Below, piece after piece: positions 1-6,938 of a stretch of DNA of 15,510 nt. Every line of letters begins with the position of its first letter. Within the stretch, counting starts at the first letter, position 1. Source of the stretch: Marinilabiliales bacterium (GTDB taxonomy: Bacteria > Bacteroidota > Bacteroidia > Bacteroidales > F082); contig PKSW01000314.1 of NCBI GenBank assembly GCA_002869465.1, positions 1 to 15,510 of the forward strand, given 5' to 3'. The translations under genes and the position numbers were made by a program. Below the pieces are notes generated by a model, which worked only from the letters and a program-made list of their open reading frames with translations, had not been told where the DNA came from and did no database searches.

Positions 1-34
1 AATAAAAAATATTTTTTTTCATTTTTTTCATTTG

Positions 35-66
35 TTTGAACAATTTTTGTTTTCTTCGTAATGTTT
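35..66 (+). promoter_or_regulatory. Possible promoter for the acidic protein gene
   Basis: TTTG at 35-38 is followed 20 nt later by TA-ATG-TTTG (59-67 region). This resembles the Bacteroidota -33 TTTG / -7 TAnnTTTG arrangement, except that the -7 box has one extra base. It would give a leader of about 70 nt. The rest of the upstream 142 nt is AT-rich with T-runs, and I see no other signal in it. Confidence 0.3.
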
Positions 67-142
67 GTTGAGATCAATAGACATGCGTACAATACATTGA
101 CCAGCAACGAACAGATTAAAAATTACCTAAAACCACTCAATT

Positions 143-493
143 ATGAGCAATGATAAAAAAAGGGTAATCAAAGATTATGACAAGCTTGATGAACAAATCC
201 AGGAGCAGATAAAACTTGTTTATCCCGAAGGATTTGATCAGAATCTAATTCATTTTACCAATAAGGATGGAAACCTGGTAAGTGCGTTACCCTTTGAAAC
301 AGATGAGATCTATTACTTGGTACGAATGACTGTTAAGGAGGCCCGTGCGATCATCAGCGATGATGATGATTATGATGATGATGGCTACCTTAAAGAAGAC
401 AGCCGGGAGGCTTTTGAAGATAAGTATGCTGATATAGATTATATGGCAGAAAATCTTGAAAACCGGGATAGTGAAGATGACGATGATGATTAA
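143..493 (+). CDS. Small acidic conserved hypothetical protein
   Basis: A 116-residue soluble protein with no signal peptide or membrane segment. The first 70 or so residues look like a compact fold (basic start KKRVIKDYDKL, then PEGFDQNLI and SALPFETDEIYYLVRM). The last 45 residues are extremely rich in Asp and Glu, with runs DDDDYDDD (about 73-80) and a terminal DDDDD. I have a weak recollection of similar short proteins in other Bacteroidota, sometimes loosely named 'DNA primase', but nothing here resembles a primase and I assign no function. The ATG start follows an A-rich stretch. The gene stands alone on the plus strand, and its TAA overlaps the stop codon of the convergent thioesterase gene. 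The acidic tail is encoded by GAT-rich simple repeats that could vary in length. An acidic chaperone or nucleic-acid-mimic role would be pure speculation. Confidence 0.8.
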   Translation: MSNDKKRVIKDYDKLDEQIQEQIKLVYPEGFDQNLIHFTNKDGNLVSALPFETDEIYYLVRMTVKEARAIISDDDDYDDDGYLKEDSREAFEDKYADIDYMAENLENRDSEDDDDD

Positions 494-915
494 TCAAGCG
501 CTTTTTTCAGAATAATAAAGTTTGTCAGCCTGCAGGTTGATAGCAGTTTTCCTTCTTCATTTTTGATATCAATATTCCACACGTGCGTGTTTATACCTTT
601 ATGAATCAAATTTCCTTCGGCATAAACCCAGCCTGAACTTACCGTACCCACATGATTGGCACTCACCTGTGCGCCGCGCACGGCATATGTATTTAAATCA
701 ACCATAATGGCTGAACCGAGTCCGGCGACGGTTTCGGCTAACGCCAGATTTGCACCACCGTGCAGAATACCATTGGGTTGCTTGGTCGCATCATTTACCG
801 GCATCCGTGCTTTCAGGTAGCCTTCTCCAGCCTCCAGGTATTCAACACCCATCACTTCCATCATCGTGTTTTTATTCAGCTCGTTTAATTGTACTATGGT
901 CGAATTCTTATTCAT
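490..915 (-). CDS. Hotdog-fold acyl-CoA thioesterase, PaaI/MenI-like
   Basis: 141 residues, the usual length for a single-domain hotdog thioesterase that hydrolyses acyl-CoA in the cytoplasm. The signature is QPNGILHGGANLALAET. Q46, H52 and E61 have the spacing seen in the E. coli EntH(YbdB)/MenI branch, where the Glu is the catalytic base. That branch includes 1,4-dihydroxy-2-naphthoyl-CoA hydrolase of menaquinone synthesis and proofreading thioesterases, but no men genes lie nearby, so the substrate is open. The gene starts 24 nt downstream of yifB on the same strand and is probably co-transcribed with it. Its TAA overlaps the TAA of the convergent acidic-protein gene by 4 nt in total. Family assignment is firm; the specific reaction is inferred. 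Confidence 0.9.
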   Translation of the reverse strand: MNKNSTIVQLNELNKNTMMEVMGVEYLEAGEGYLKARMPVNDATKQPNGILHGGANLALAETVAGLGSAIMVDLNTYAVRGAQVSANHVGTVSSGWVYAEGNLIHKGINTHVWNIDIKNEEGKLLSTCRLTNFIILKKALD

Positions 916-939
916 TTTTATCCATTTTATTTGAACTAC

Positions 940-2478
940 TTATGACCCCCAGCTTTCGCGATCAAGGCTTCTGTATTGAATGGCCTCTGCCAGGTGTTCG
1001 GTTCCGATATCTTTCTTGTCATCTAAATCAGCAATGGTACGTGCTACTTTAATAATCCGATCGTAAGCTCTTGCCGATAAATTCAATTTTTCCATGGCAT
1101 TTTTTAACAAAGCATTTCCCTGCTCGCTTAAACGGCCAAAAATTCCCAGGTCTTTTGTCGACATCTGGGCATTGGCATAAATTTTATCTTGATCCTTAAA
1201 ACGCTCCTGTTGGATTTTTCGGGCTTTTATAACCCTTTCCCTAACAAATTCGCTTTTTTCACCTGCCGGGGCATCCGCCAGGTCTGCAAACGGAACAGGG
1301 GTTACTTCCACGTGCAGATCAATCCGGTCCATCAGCGGCCCTGAAATTTTATTCAGATAGCTTTTAACTATACCGGGCGAGCAAACGCAATCCTTTTCAG
1401 GGTGGTTATAATAGCCGCATGGGCAAGGATTCATTGAAGCTACCAGCATAAAACTGGCCGGGTAATCGACGGTTACGCGCGCCCTGGAAATAGTTACAAC
1501 ACGGTCTTCCATTGGTTGGCGCATCACTTCCAGCACCGAACGTTTGAATTCGGGTAATTCATCCAGGAACAGCACCCCGTTCTGTGCCAGTGAAATTTCT
1601 CCGGGTTGAGGATAGGTACCCCCACCCACCAATCCTGCATCACTAATGGTGTGATGAGGTGAACGATACGGCCGGGTGGTTATCAACGAAGTGCCACTTT
1701 GCAAAGCGCCCACCACCGAGTGAATTTTTGTTGTTTCGAGCGCCTCTTCCAGCGTTAAAGGAGGTAGAATAGAAGGTAAACGCTTTGCCAGCATGGTTTT
1801 TCCTGACCCCGGCGGACCGATCATGATCACATTATGACCGCCAGCGGCAGCAATTTCCAATGCCCTTTTAATATTTCCCTGGCCCTTCACATCCTCAAAG
1901 TCGAAACTATACTGGTTTAGTGTTTCAATCAATTTGTCATGCACATTTACCATTACCTTATCGGGCGTTTCCCTCTGCTCCAAAAAAGCAATTACATCCA
2001 ATATATGTTCAAAGCCGTACACATCGAGTCCTTCCACTATCGCAGCCTCTGCCGCATTCTCCTTTGGTAGGAGCAAACCTTTCATACCGGCTTCCTTTGC
2101 TTTCAATGCCATTGGTAAGGCGCCTTTTACAGGATTCAGACCTCCGTCAAGTGATAGTTCGCCCATCAGCATATAATCACCCAACATATCGCTTTCAATT
2201 TGTTCGGAAGCCGCCAGAATGGCAATACCAATGGGCAGATCGTATGCTGATCCTTCTTTTTTAATATCAGCAGGTGCCATGTTGATCGTCACCCTTCTTT
2301 TAGGGAATTTATAACCGATATTCGACAAGGCAGCTACCAACCGATGATGACTTTCCTTGATGGCATTGTCAGGTAATCCTACCAGGTAAAACTTTTGGCC
2401 CTGGCTTACATTTACCTCTATGGTAATCAATAAGGCATCAATACCATGAATAGCACTGCCAAAAGTTTTAACGAGCAT
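940..2478 (-). CDS. YifB/ComM-family magnesium chelatase-like AAA+ ATPase
   Basis: 512 residues, full length for the family. An N-terminal ChlI/Lon-protease-like domain (about 1-170, with YLVGLPDNAIKESHHR and INMAPADIKKEGSAYDLPI) precedes an AAA+ module. Walker A GPPGSGKT is at 221-228, Walker B VLFLDE at 302-307, and a likely arginine finger at R385 in SGPLMDRID. A Cys cluster CPCGYY...CVC (C352, C354, C364, C366) probably binds metal. The C-terminal Mg-chelatase lid follows. Characterised ComM proteins are hexameric helicases that promote branch migration during integration of transforming DNA; many bacteria without known competence also carry the gene, so its role here is inferred. A -7-like element lies about 30 nt upstream, and the thioesterase gene follows at 24 nt. 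Confidence 0.95.
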   Translation of the reverse strand: MLVKTFGSAIHGIDALLITIEVNVSQGQKFYLVGLPDNAIKESHHRLVAALSNIGYKFPKRRVTINMAPADIKKEGSAYDLPIGIAILAASEQIESDMLGDYMLMGELSLDGGLNPVKGALPMALKAKEAGMKGLLLPKENAAEAAIVEGLDVYGFEHILDVIAFLEQRETPDKVMVNVHDKLIETLNQYSFDFEDVKGQGNIKRALEIAAAGGHNVIMIGPPGSGKTMLAKRLPSILPPLTLEEALETTKIHSVVGALQSGTSLITTRPYRSPHHTISDAGLVGGGTYPQPGEISLAQNGVLFLDELPEFKRSVLEVMRQPMEDRVVTISRARVTVDYPASFMLVASMNPCPCGYYNHPEKDCVCSPGIVKSYLNKISGPLMDRIDLHVEVTPVPFADLADAPAGEKSEFVRERVIKARKIQQERFKDQDKIYANAQMSTKDLGIFGRLSEQGNALLKNAMEKLNLSARAYDRIIKVARTIADLDDKKDIGTEHLAEAIQYRSLDRESWGS

Positions 2479-2505
2479 AGAATAAACTGCTTTAATTTAT
2501 GGTAA

Positions 2506-2513
2506 CAAATGTA
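2506..2513 (-). promoter_or_regulatory. -7 promoter element upstream of yifB
   Basis: On the minus strand this reads TACATTTG, an exact match to the Bacteroidota -7 consensus TAnnTTTG, 28 nt before the yifB start codon. I do not see a good -33 TTG at the expected distance. Confidence 0.45.
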
Positions 2514-2565
2514 TGAAAAACGATTGAGAGATTGACTAAAAGCAAAGTCCTTCAAATAGGTCCAA

Positions 2566-3567
2566 CTATGGTTTATAACCCGATTGCTGCAGGATCAACT
2601 GTGCATCATTCAGGTTCATTAAATCCTGCAAACTGGTTTCAGGATGTTCGGCCATATACGCCCTGATGATCTTCCAGCCTATAAAGACCCCTAAACGGGA
2701 TGGTGATTCGTTTGAAAATCCCGTGGTAAAAGGCCCATCCTGTATGAGATTTGATTGGGTGCTGAAATCCATGGCGTACAATAATTCATTTTGCACAATA
2801 AATGCCCACACCTGCTTTTCGTTCTCTTCGGCCCACTCCAATTTCTTTTCTGTATAGCATAATTTGATAGAATCGGGAGTGCCTGGCAAAACCGCATCCA
2901 GGTAATACAGCAATTTGCCCCCGGCGATCATCCGGTCGAGCAGAGTCTTTTGTTTTGGATTTGGCCATATATACTCAAAATACATGGCTTTTAAAATATC
3001 CGTCGCTAAGTATTCGGGAGCCATGCACCTGATCTTGTATTGTGGCAATCCCAGAAAAGGATAAAGGATAAAATCCTTTCCCAGGTACACATCCAATGCC
3101 ACCACCATCACGGTATCATTGATCCAAACAGGCTGCTCAAAGTACATGTCTGAAACATAAGTATACACGTGAGGAATGCTGTTATCCGGGAAAAAGTAAT
3201 GATACCTGCTGAAAGCATCCGCAAGGTTTGCTTCCAGTCCATTCAATTCAGGATACACTTCCATTGTTTTATCAAATAATTTCCGTGTTTGGGTATCTGT
3301 AACAAATTTGTACAGTTGTGCAATATTGGCACTGTCATTTAAATCGGCATCCAGGAAGTGTGGAAATAGTGGTTGAATTTTCTGCAGGCCTTTCCCGAAT
3401 TGAGCAGTATCGATAGTGAAGAGCGCTTCCCCATATCTTTTTATGTGCACATCCATTTTGGTGAGCGCTGATTCATCTACGCGAATGGAACGCTGAGAAT
3501 CGCCCTGGCATGAATATACTAAAATACCAACGACCAATGAAAGAATTAACCTGATGCGATTCGGCAT
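2566..3567 (-). CDS. gldB: Gliding motility lipoprotein GldB
   Basis: 333 residues with a lipoprotein signal peptide: basic start MPNRIR, hydrophobic stretch, lipobox VYSC with lipidated C20. The body matches my knowledge of GldB: an early KRYGEALF...DTAQF segment, the central VYTYVSDMYFEQPVWINDTVMVVALDVYLG block, and a C-terminal PSRLGVFIGWKIIRAYM block. In Flavobacterium johnsoniae GldB is a membrane-anchored lipoprotein required for gliding, part of the gld set linked to type IX secretion. The fold is thought to be related to Zn-metallopeptidase-like DUF2268 proteins, but I see no HExxH, so no peptidase activity is implied. It sits 36 nt downstream of a minus-strand beta-barrel gene and probably shares its transcript. 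No other gld or por genes are in the window. It is not proof that the cell glides, since non-gliding Bacteroidota also carry gldB. Confidence 0.88.
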   Translation of the reverse strand: MPNRIRLILSLVVGILVYSCQGDSQRSIRVDESALTKMDVHIKRYGEALFTIDTAQFGKGLQKIQPLFPHFLDADLNDSANIAQLYKFVTDTQTRKLFDKTMEVYPELNGLEANLADAFSRYHYFFPDNSIPHVYTYVSDMYFEQPVWINDTVMVVALDVYLGKDFILYPFLGLPQYKIRCMAPEYLATDILKAMYFEYIWPNPKQKTLLDRMIAGGKLLYYLDAVLPGTPDSIKLCYTEKKLEWAEENEKQVWAFIVQNELLYAMDFSTQSNLIQDGPFTTGFSNESPSRLGVFIGWKIIRAYMAEHPETSLQDLMNLNDAQLILQQSGYKP

Positions 3568-3603
3568 AAGAGCATATTATTTAAACACGGAAAATGAATC
3601 TCT

Positions 3604-4233
3604 TTACAATATTTTCCAACCCAGTGTGACCATGAATAAGTTCGATTTGGATGAGATCGTGGTGCCATCAATTGTAAAGTCGTTCAGAATATTGTTAATC
3701 CCTCCCATATATTTCACATCAATGGCAAACATCAATACATCCACCCCGGCACCTATATCCCATTGCCACTGTGTTTTTCCAAAATCATCTTCAGTTGGCA
3801 ATGCATCATAATAGTTCGGGTCACCTCCTGAAGTTGTAATCGTAGTTTTGGTCACAAAATTCGCTAAAACGCCTGCAAATATTCGTATATTAACAACTTT
3901 TAAATTAATAATCCTCCATCCTATGTTTAGAGGTACCTGAATGGTATTTAATTTGATGTTTTGTTCAATTGGAGAGATACTTCCTATTGAGGGATATTTA
4001 AAAACACTACCTTGTGTCAACCAGTTAATTTCAGGCTGCACATAAATTTTTTCACCAAACCTAAAGAAAACACCAGCTACAAAATTACTTTTCAGTCCAT
4101 TTGTAATTGAATCTGTGTTTAATGAAAGGTTTGAAGCTGTGTATCCTATTTGTGGACCCACATGAAATTGTCCATAACTTGATAACGTAATTACAATTGC
4201 GACAAAGGCTACGATAATTTTTTTCATAATCAT
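3604..4233 (-). CDS. Outer-membrane beta-barrel protein, PorT/OmpA-barrel type
   Basis: 209 residues, with a cleavable signal peptide (KKIIVAFVAIVITLSSYGQ, likely cut after GQ near residue 22). After it come alternating hydrophobic strands typical of an 8-stranded barrel: FHVGPQIGYTASNL, SNFVAGVFFRFG, YVQPEINWLTQG, IQVPLNIGWRI, VRIFAGVLANF-like, WDIGAGVDVLMFAIDVKY and a terminal strand SNLFMVTLGWKIL. This is the broad outer-membrane beta-barrel family common in Bacteroidota, which includes PorT; I cannot say it is PorT itself. Either M1 or M3 (ATG at 4227) could be the start; M3 gives the more typical MKKI beginning. It precedes gldB by 36 nt and diverges from a similar barrel gene. Function unknown; transport or surface assembly is possible. 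Confidence 0.85.
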   Translation of the reverse strand: MIMKKIIVAFVAIVITLSSYGQFHVGPQIGYTASNLSLNTDSITNGLKSNFVAGVFFRFGEKIYVQPEINWLTQGSVFKYPSIGSISPIEQNIKLNTIQVPLNIGWRIINLKVVNIRIFAGVLANFVTKTTITTSGGDPNYYDALPTEDDFGKTQWQWDIGAGVDVLMFAIDVKYMGGINNILNDFTIDGTTISSKSNLFMVTLGWKIL

Positions 4234-4249
4234 TTTTTAAAATATCTAT

Positions 4250-4257
4250 CAAAAATA
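4250..4257 (-). promoter_or_regulatory. -7 promoter element for the minus-strand barrel-gldB unit
   Basis: The minus strand reads TATTTTTG, an exact TAnnTTTG match 17-23 nt before the two candidate start codons. Together with the plus-strand element at 4320 it forms a divergent promoter region. No clear -33 box. Confidence 0.45.
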
Positions 4258-4319
4258 AGAGTTTAATAAAGAATGAACGTAAGAATCATAAAAGAAATTA
4301 TCAATTGAACGTTAATAGT

Positions 4320-4327
4320 TATTTTTG
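4320..4327 (+). promoter_or_regulatory. -7 promoter element for the plus-strand barrel-nadE unit
   Basis: TATTTTTG, an exact match to TAnnTTTG, ends 16 nt before the ATG at 4344. If transcription starts a few bases downstream, a TTG start at 4305 would lie outside the message, which favours the ATG at 4344. Confidence 0.5.
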
Positions 4328-4343
4328 TTTAAAATTTCAGGGA

Positions 4344-5033
4344 ATGAAGAAAATCATTTTTGTTATTTTCCTATTGTACTCAACCAACATTCTGGCACAA
4401 CACAAACCTTTTCAGTTTGGCTTTAAGGGTGCTGCCAACATGGGATGGTTTGGAACAGATGTGAAGGATTACAGCAATGAAGGCGTGGATTTTGGAGGAT
4501 CGTGGGGATTTGTAGCTGACATTTACCTCATGGAAAATTATGCCTTTACAACTGGTTTTGATGTGTTGTTCCTGAATGGTTCTATGAAGTATCCGTATGC
4601 TAAGCAAGACACCATTGACATGACAGTTTTTGGTCAAATGGAAAGCAAATTTAAAGCCAAGTATATTGAAATACCCCTTGTTTTCACCATGCGCACTAAC
4701 GATATTGGCAAGGTGAAAATTTTTGGACAGATCGGATTTGGTTTTGGAATTTTATTGAATGCTAAAGCCAATAATACGTTTATACCCGACAATGGCCAAA
4801 GTATTGAAAGTAATGAAGGCGAAGATTCTGGCATATTCCGTCCAACCCGCGAATCATTTATTATAGGTGCGGGTATTGAAATACCGCTGGATGGCTCAAC
4901 TTTTATCAGAACGGGTATTAAATATGATAACGCATTTATAGATGTTTTAAAAGGCAATAATACCGCTGATTTTAGCATTGAAAATGACGCGCGTAACAAC
5001 TTTATCGAACTAAATGTTTGTTTACTTTTTTAA
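4344..5033 (+). CDS. Outer-membrane beta-barrel protein, similar to its divergent neighbour
   Basis: 229 residues from ATG 4344, the only start giving a proper signal peptide (MKKIIFVIFLLYSTNILAQ, cut after AQ). An upstream in-frame TTG at 4305 would add 13 residues and is rejected. A GGGA-like purine stretch sits right before the ATG. The mature part has barrel strands FQFGFKGAANMGWF, WGFVADIYLMENYAFTTGFDVLFL, IEIPLVFTMRT, VKIFGQIGFGFGILLNA, FIIGAGIEIPL and a C-terminal strand ending in FIELNVCLLF. The order of elements, including a G-S-(V)-F/M-KYP segment followed by a strand with I-x-(V/I)-P-L, parallels the minus-strand barrel at 3604-4233, so the two look like divergent paralogues. nadE follows after 9 nt in the same frame. 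Function unknown beyond outer-membrane location. Confidence 0.85.
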   Translation: MKKIIFVIFLLYSTNILAQHKPFQFGFKGAANMGWFGTDVKDYSNEGVDFGGSWGFVADIYLMENYAFTTGFDVLFLNGSMKYPYAKQDTIDMTVFGQMESKFKAKYIEIPLVFTMRTNDIGKVKIFGQIGFGFGILLNAKANNTFIPDNGQSIESNEGEDSGIFRPTRESFIIGAGIEIPLDGSTFIRTGIKYDNAFIDVLKGNNTADFSIENDARNNFIELNVCLLF

Positions 5034-5042
5034 TTTAAATAT

Positions 5043-6680
5043 GTGAAAATAGCTTTAGCACAACTCAATTATCACATCGGGAATTTCAGCAGCAATGTGC
5101 AGAAAATCATAAATTCCATTCAAAAAGCTGAACAGGCTGGTGCCGACTTGGTGGTGTTCGCCGAATTGGCTATTTCCGGTTATCCGCCTCGTGATTTTCT
5201 AGAGTTTGACGACTTTATCAACCGGTGTAATTTAGCATTGAATGAGATTACAAGCCATTGCAAGCGCATTGGTGCCATTGTTGGTCTGCCAACCTTTAAC
5301 CAAGGGAAAAAAGGTAAACCACTTTATAATTCAGCGGCCTTTATTGCAGATGGACAAGTGAAAAAATACATTCATAAATCGTTGCTGCCCAATTACGATA
5401 TATTTGATGAATATCGGTATTTTGAGCCTAATAAGACCTTTGAAATTATCGAATTTCAAGATCGAAAAATTGCCCTAACCATTTGTGAAGACTTATGGAA
5501 TGTGCAGGATAACCCACTTTACACAGTCAACCCAATGGATGAGTTGATGCCAATGAATCCTGACCTCATTATTAATATTGCAGCTTCTCCATTCAATTAT
5601 CACCAGATAGAAATACGAACCGAAATACTCAGGCGTAACGCTGAAAAATACAAAATACCCTTATTCTATGTAAACCATGTGGGCGCGCAAACGGAATTGA
5701 TTTTTGATGGCGGATCGCTCGTTATGAGTGCAAAAGGACAAGTGGTTGATGAACTCCATTATTTTGAAGAAGATCTTAAAATATTCGAATTAGACGACAT
5801 ATGTAATCCTGAGGATATTAAGATAAAGGATAACAAGCCTGTTATTGGTATGATCCATAATGCGCTGGTGATGGGTATCAGGAATTATTTTCAAAAACTG
5901 GGATTTCAGAAAGCGATTATCGGATTATCCGGAGGTATTGACTCAGCCATGACCGCTGCACTGGCTGCCGAAGCACTCGGCCATGAAAACGTGTACAATA
6001 TACTGATGCCTTCCGAATTTTCGAGTGAACATTCGGTAAATGATGCGATCAAACTGGCTGAAAACCTAAAAATGCCCTACGATGTTATTTCAATCGCAGA
6101 AGCTTATGACACATTAGAGAACACATTAAAACCCCATTTTAAGAACTTGCCATTTAATATTGCCGAAGAAAATATCCAGGCACGAATCAGGGGTGTATTG
6201 CTGATGGCCTTGTCCAATAAATTTGGCTATATTTTGCTGAATACCAGCAATAAAAGCGAAGTAGCAGTGGGCTACAGTACGTTATATGGCGATATGAACG
6301 GCGGGCTTTCAGTACTAGGAGATGTGTATAAAACACAGGTTTTTGAGTTGGCCCACTATATAAATCGCGAAAAAGAGATCATTCCATTCCATATTATAAG
6401 CAAACCGCCTTCAGCCGAATTAAGACCCAATCAGAAGGACACAGATTCGTTACCTGAATATGATATTCTTGATGAAATTTTATACCAGTATATCGAAAAC
6501 AGGTTAGGCCCAAAAGAAATTATTGCATTGGGATTCGATGAAAACCTGGTGAAAAGAATATTGAAACTCGTTAATATGAGTGAATATAAAAGATACCAGA
6601 CACCCCCTATTTTGAGGGTGTCGTCAAAGGCATTCGGCATGGGCAGGAGAATGCCTATTGTTGGCAAATATCTTTCTTAG
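5043..6680 (+). CDS. nadE: Glutamine-dependent NAD+ synthetase
   Basis: 545 residues, the two-domain glutamine-dependent form. It makes NAD+ from nicotinic acid adenine dinucleotide, ATP and glutamine-derived ammonia. The N-terminal CN-hydrolase (glutaminase) domain has the catalytic triad E41 (in FAELAISGYPPRDF), K112 (YIHKSLLPNY) and C148 (LTICEDLW). The C-terminal synthetase domain has the PP-loop GLSGGIDS at 294-301 and NTSNKSEVAVGYSTLYGDMNGG, SKPPSAELRPNQKD and the terminal RRMPIV block. The start must be GTG 5043: the preceding barrel gene's TAA is in the same frame 12 nt upstream, with no other start codon between. An ATG two bases earlier runs straight into TGA. It is probably co-transcribed with the barrel gene. 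Its TAG overlaps the stop of convergent nfu. Confidence 0.97.
   Translation: MKIALAQLNYHIGNFSSNVQKIINSIQKAEQAGADLVVFAELAISGYPPRDFLEFDDFINRCNLALNEITSHCKRIGAIVGLPTFNQGKKGKPLYNSAAFIADGQVKKYIHKSLLPNYDIFDEYRYFEPNKTFEIIEFQDRKIALTICEDLWNVQDNPLYTVNPMDELMPMNPDLIINIAASPFNYHQIEIRTEILRRNAEKYKIPLFYVNHVGAQTELIFDGGSLVMSAKGQVVDELHYFEEDLKIFELDDICNPEDIKIKDNKPVIGMIHNALVMGIRNYFQKLGFQKAIIGLSGGIDSAMTAALAAEALGHENVYNILMPSEFSSEHSVNDAIKLAENLKMPYDVISIAEAYDTLENTLKPHFKNLPFNIAEENIQARIRGVLLMALSNKFGYILLNTSNKSEVAVGYSTLYGDMNGGLSVLGDVYKTQVFELAHYINREKEIIPFHIISKPPSAELRPNQKDTDSLPEYDILDEILYQYIENRLGPKEIIALGFDENLVKRILKLVNMSEYKRYQTPPILRVSSKAFGMGRRMPIVGKYLS
6599..6622 (-). terminator. Possible terminator for the mrp-nfu operon inside the nadE 3' end
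   Basis: A 7-bp GC-rich inverted repeat, GACACCC (6599-6605) and GGGTGTC (6616-6622), with a 10-nt loop. Read on the minus strand it lies 55 nt past the nfu stop and is followed within a few bases by a short T-run (ATCTTTTATATT). It lies in coding sequence for a conserved NadE segment (PPILRVSS), so the repeat may be coincidental. Confidence 0.28.
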
Positions 6681-6925
6681 AGATTTATTGCTACCACTTC
6701 CTTGATTTCGGGAAGAACTTTCTTCAATGTAGCTTCTACGCCATTTTTTAAGGTCATTGTACTATATGGACATGATCCGCAAGCGCCTGTCAATTCCACA
6801 TTTACAACATTATCTTCGGTAAGCTCAATAAATGCAATATCACCGCCATCCTGCTGCAAATAAGGCCTTACCTGATCAAGTACATTGAGTACTTTACGGG
6901 TTAAATCTTCTTTTGAGTTTTCCAT
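6677..6925 (-). CDS. NifU-like (Nfu) Fe-S cluster scaffold/carrier protein
   Basis: 82 residues, a stand-alone NifU C-terminal domain. The motif GACGSCPYST carries the two cluster-binding cysteines C49 and C52 (CxxC); two monomers would share one [4Fe-4S] cluster. The preceding VRPYLQQDGGDIAFIEL is also characteristic. Proteins of this family pass Fe-S clusters from the assembly machinery to apo-enzymes in the cytoplasm. It starts 13 nt after mrp on the same strand, so the two are almost certainly one operon with a shared role in Fe-S delivery. Its TAA overlaps the nadE TAG. Confidence 0.94.
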   Translation of the reverse strand: MENSKEDLTRKVLNVLDQVRPYLQQDGGDIAFIELTEDNVVNVELTGACGSCPYSTMTLKNGVEATLKKVLPEIKEVVAINL

Positions 6926-6938
6926 GGTATATTATATG

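Noticed and set aside
358..381. GAT tandem repeats as a possible phase-variable microsatellite
   Set aside because: Units are three bases long, so slippage changes tail length rather than switching the gene off; noted only as tail variation.
494..520. AAGCGCTT followed by six T residues after the acidic-protein stop
   Set aside because: The palindrome leaves no room for a hairpin loop, and the bases encode the end of the thioesterase (KKALD).
1920..2264. Long open frames on the plus strand opposite yifB, and similar frames opposite mrp, GH3 and the HU/SPOR gene
   Set aside because: All lie antisense to strongly supported genes, and their products have the composition of reverse-complement shadows.
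4305..4343. TTG-initiated extension of the plus-strand barrel gene
   Set aside because: It would put 13 residues before an otherwise perfect signal peptide and overlaps the -7 element.
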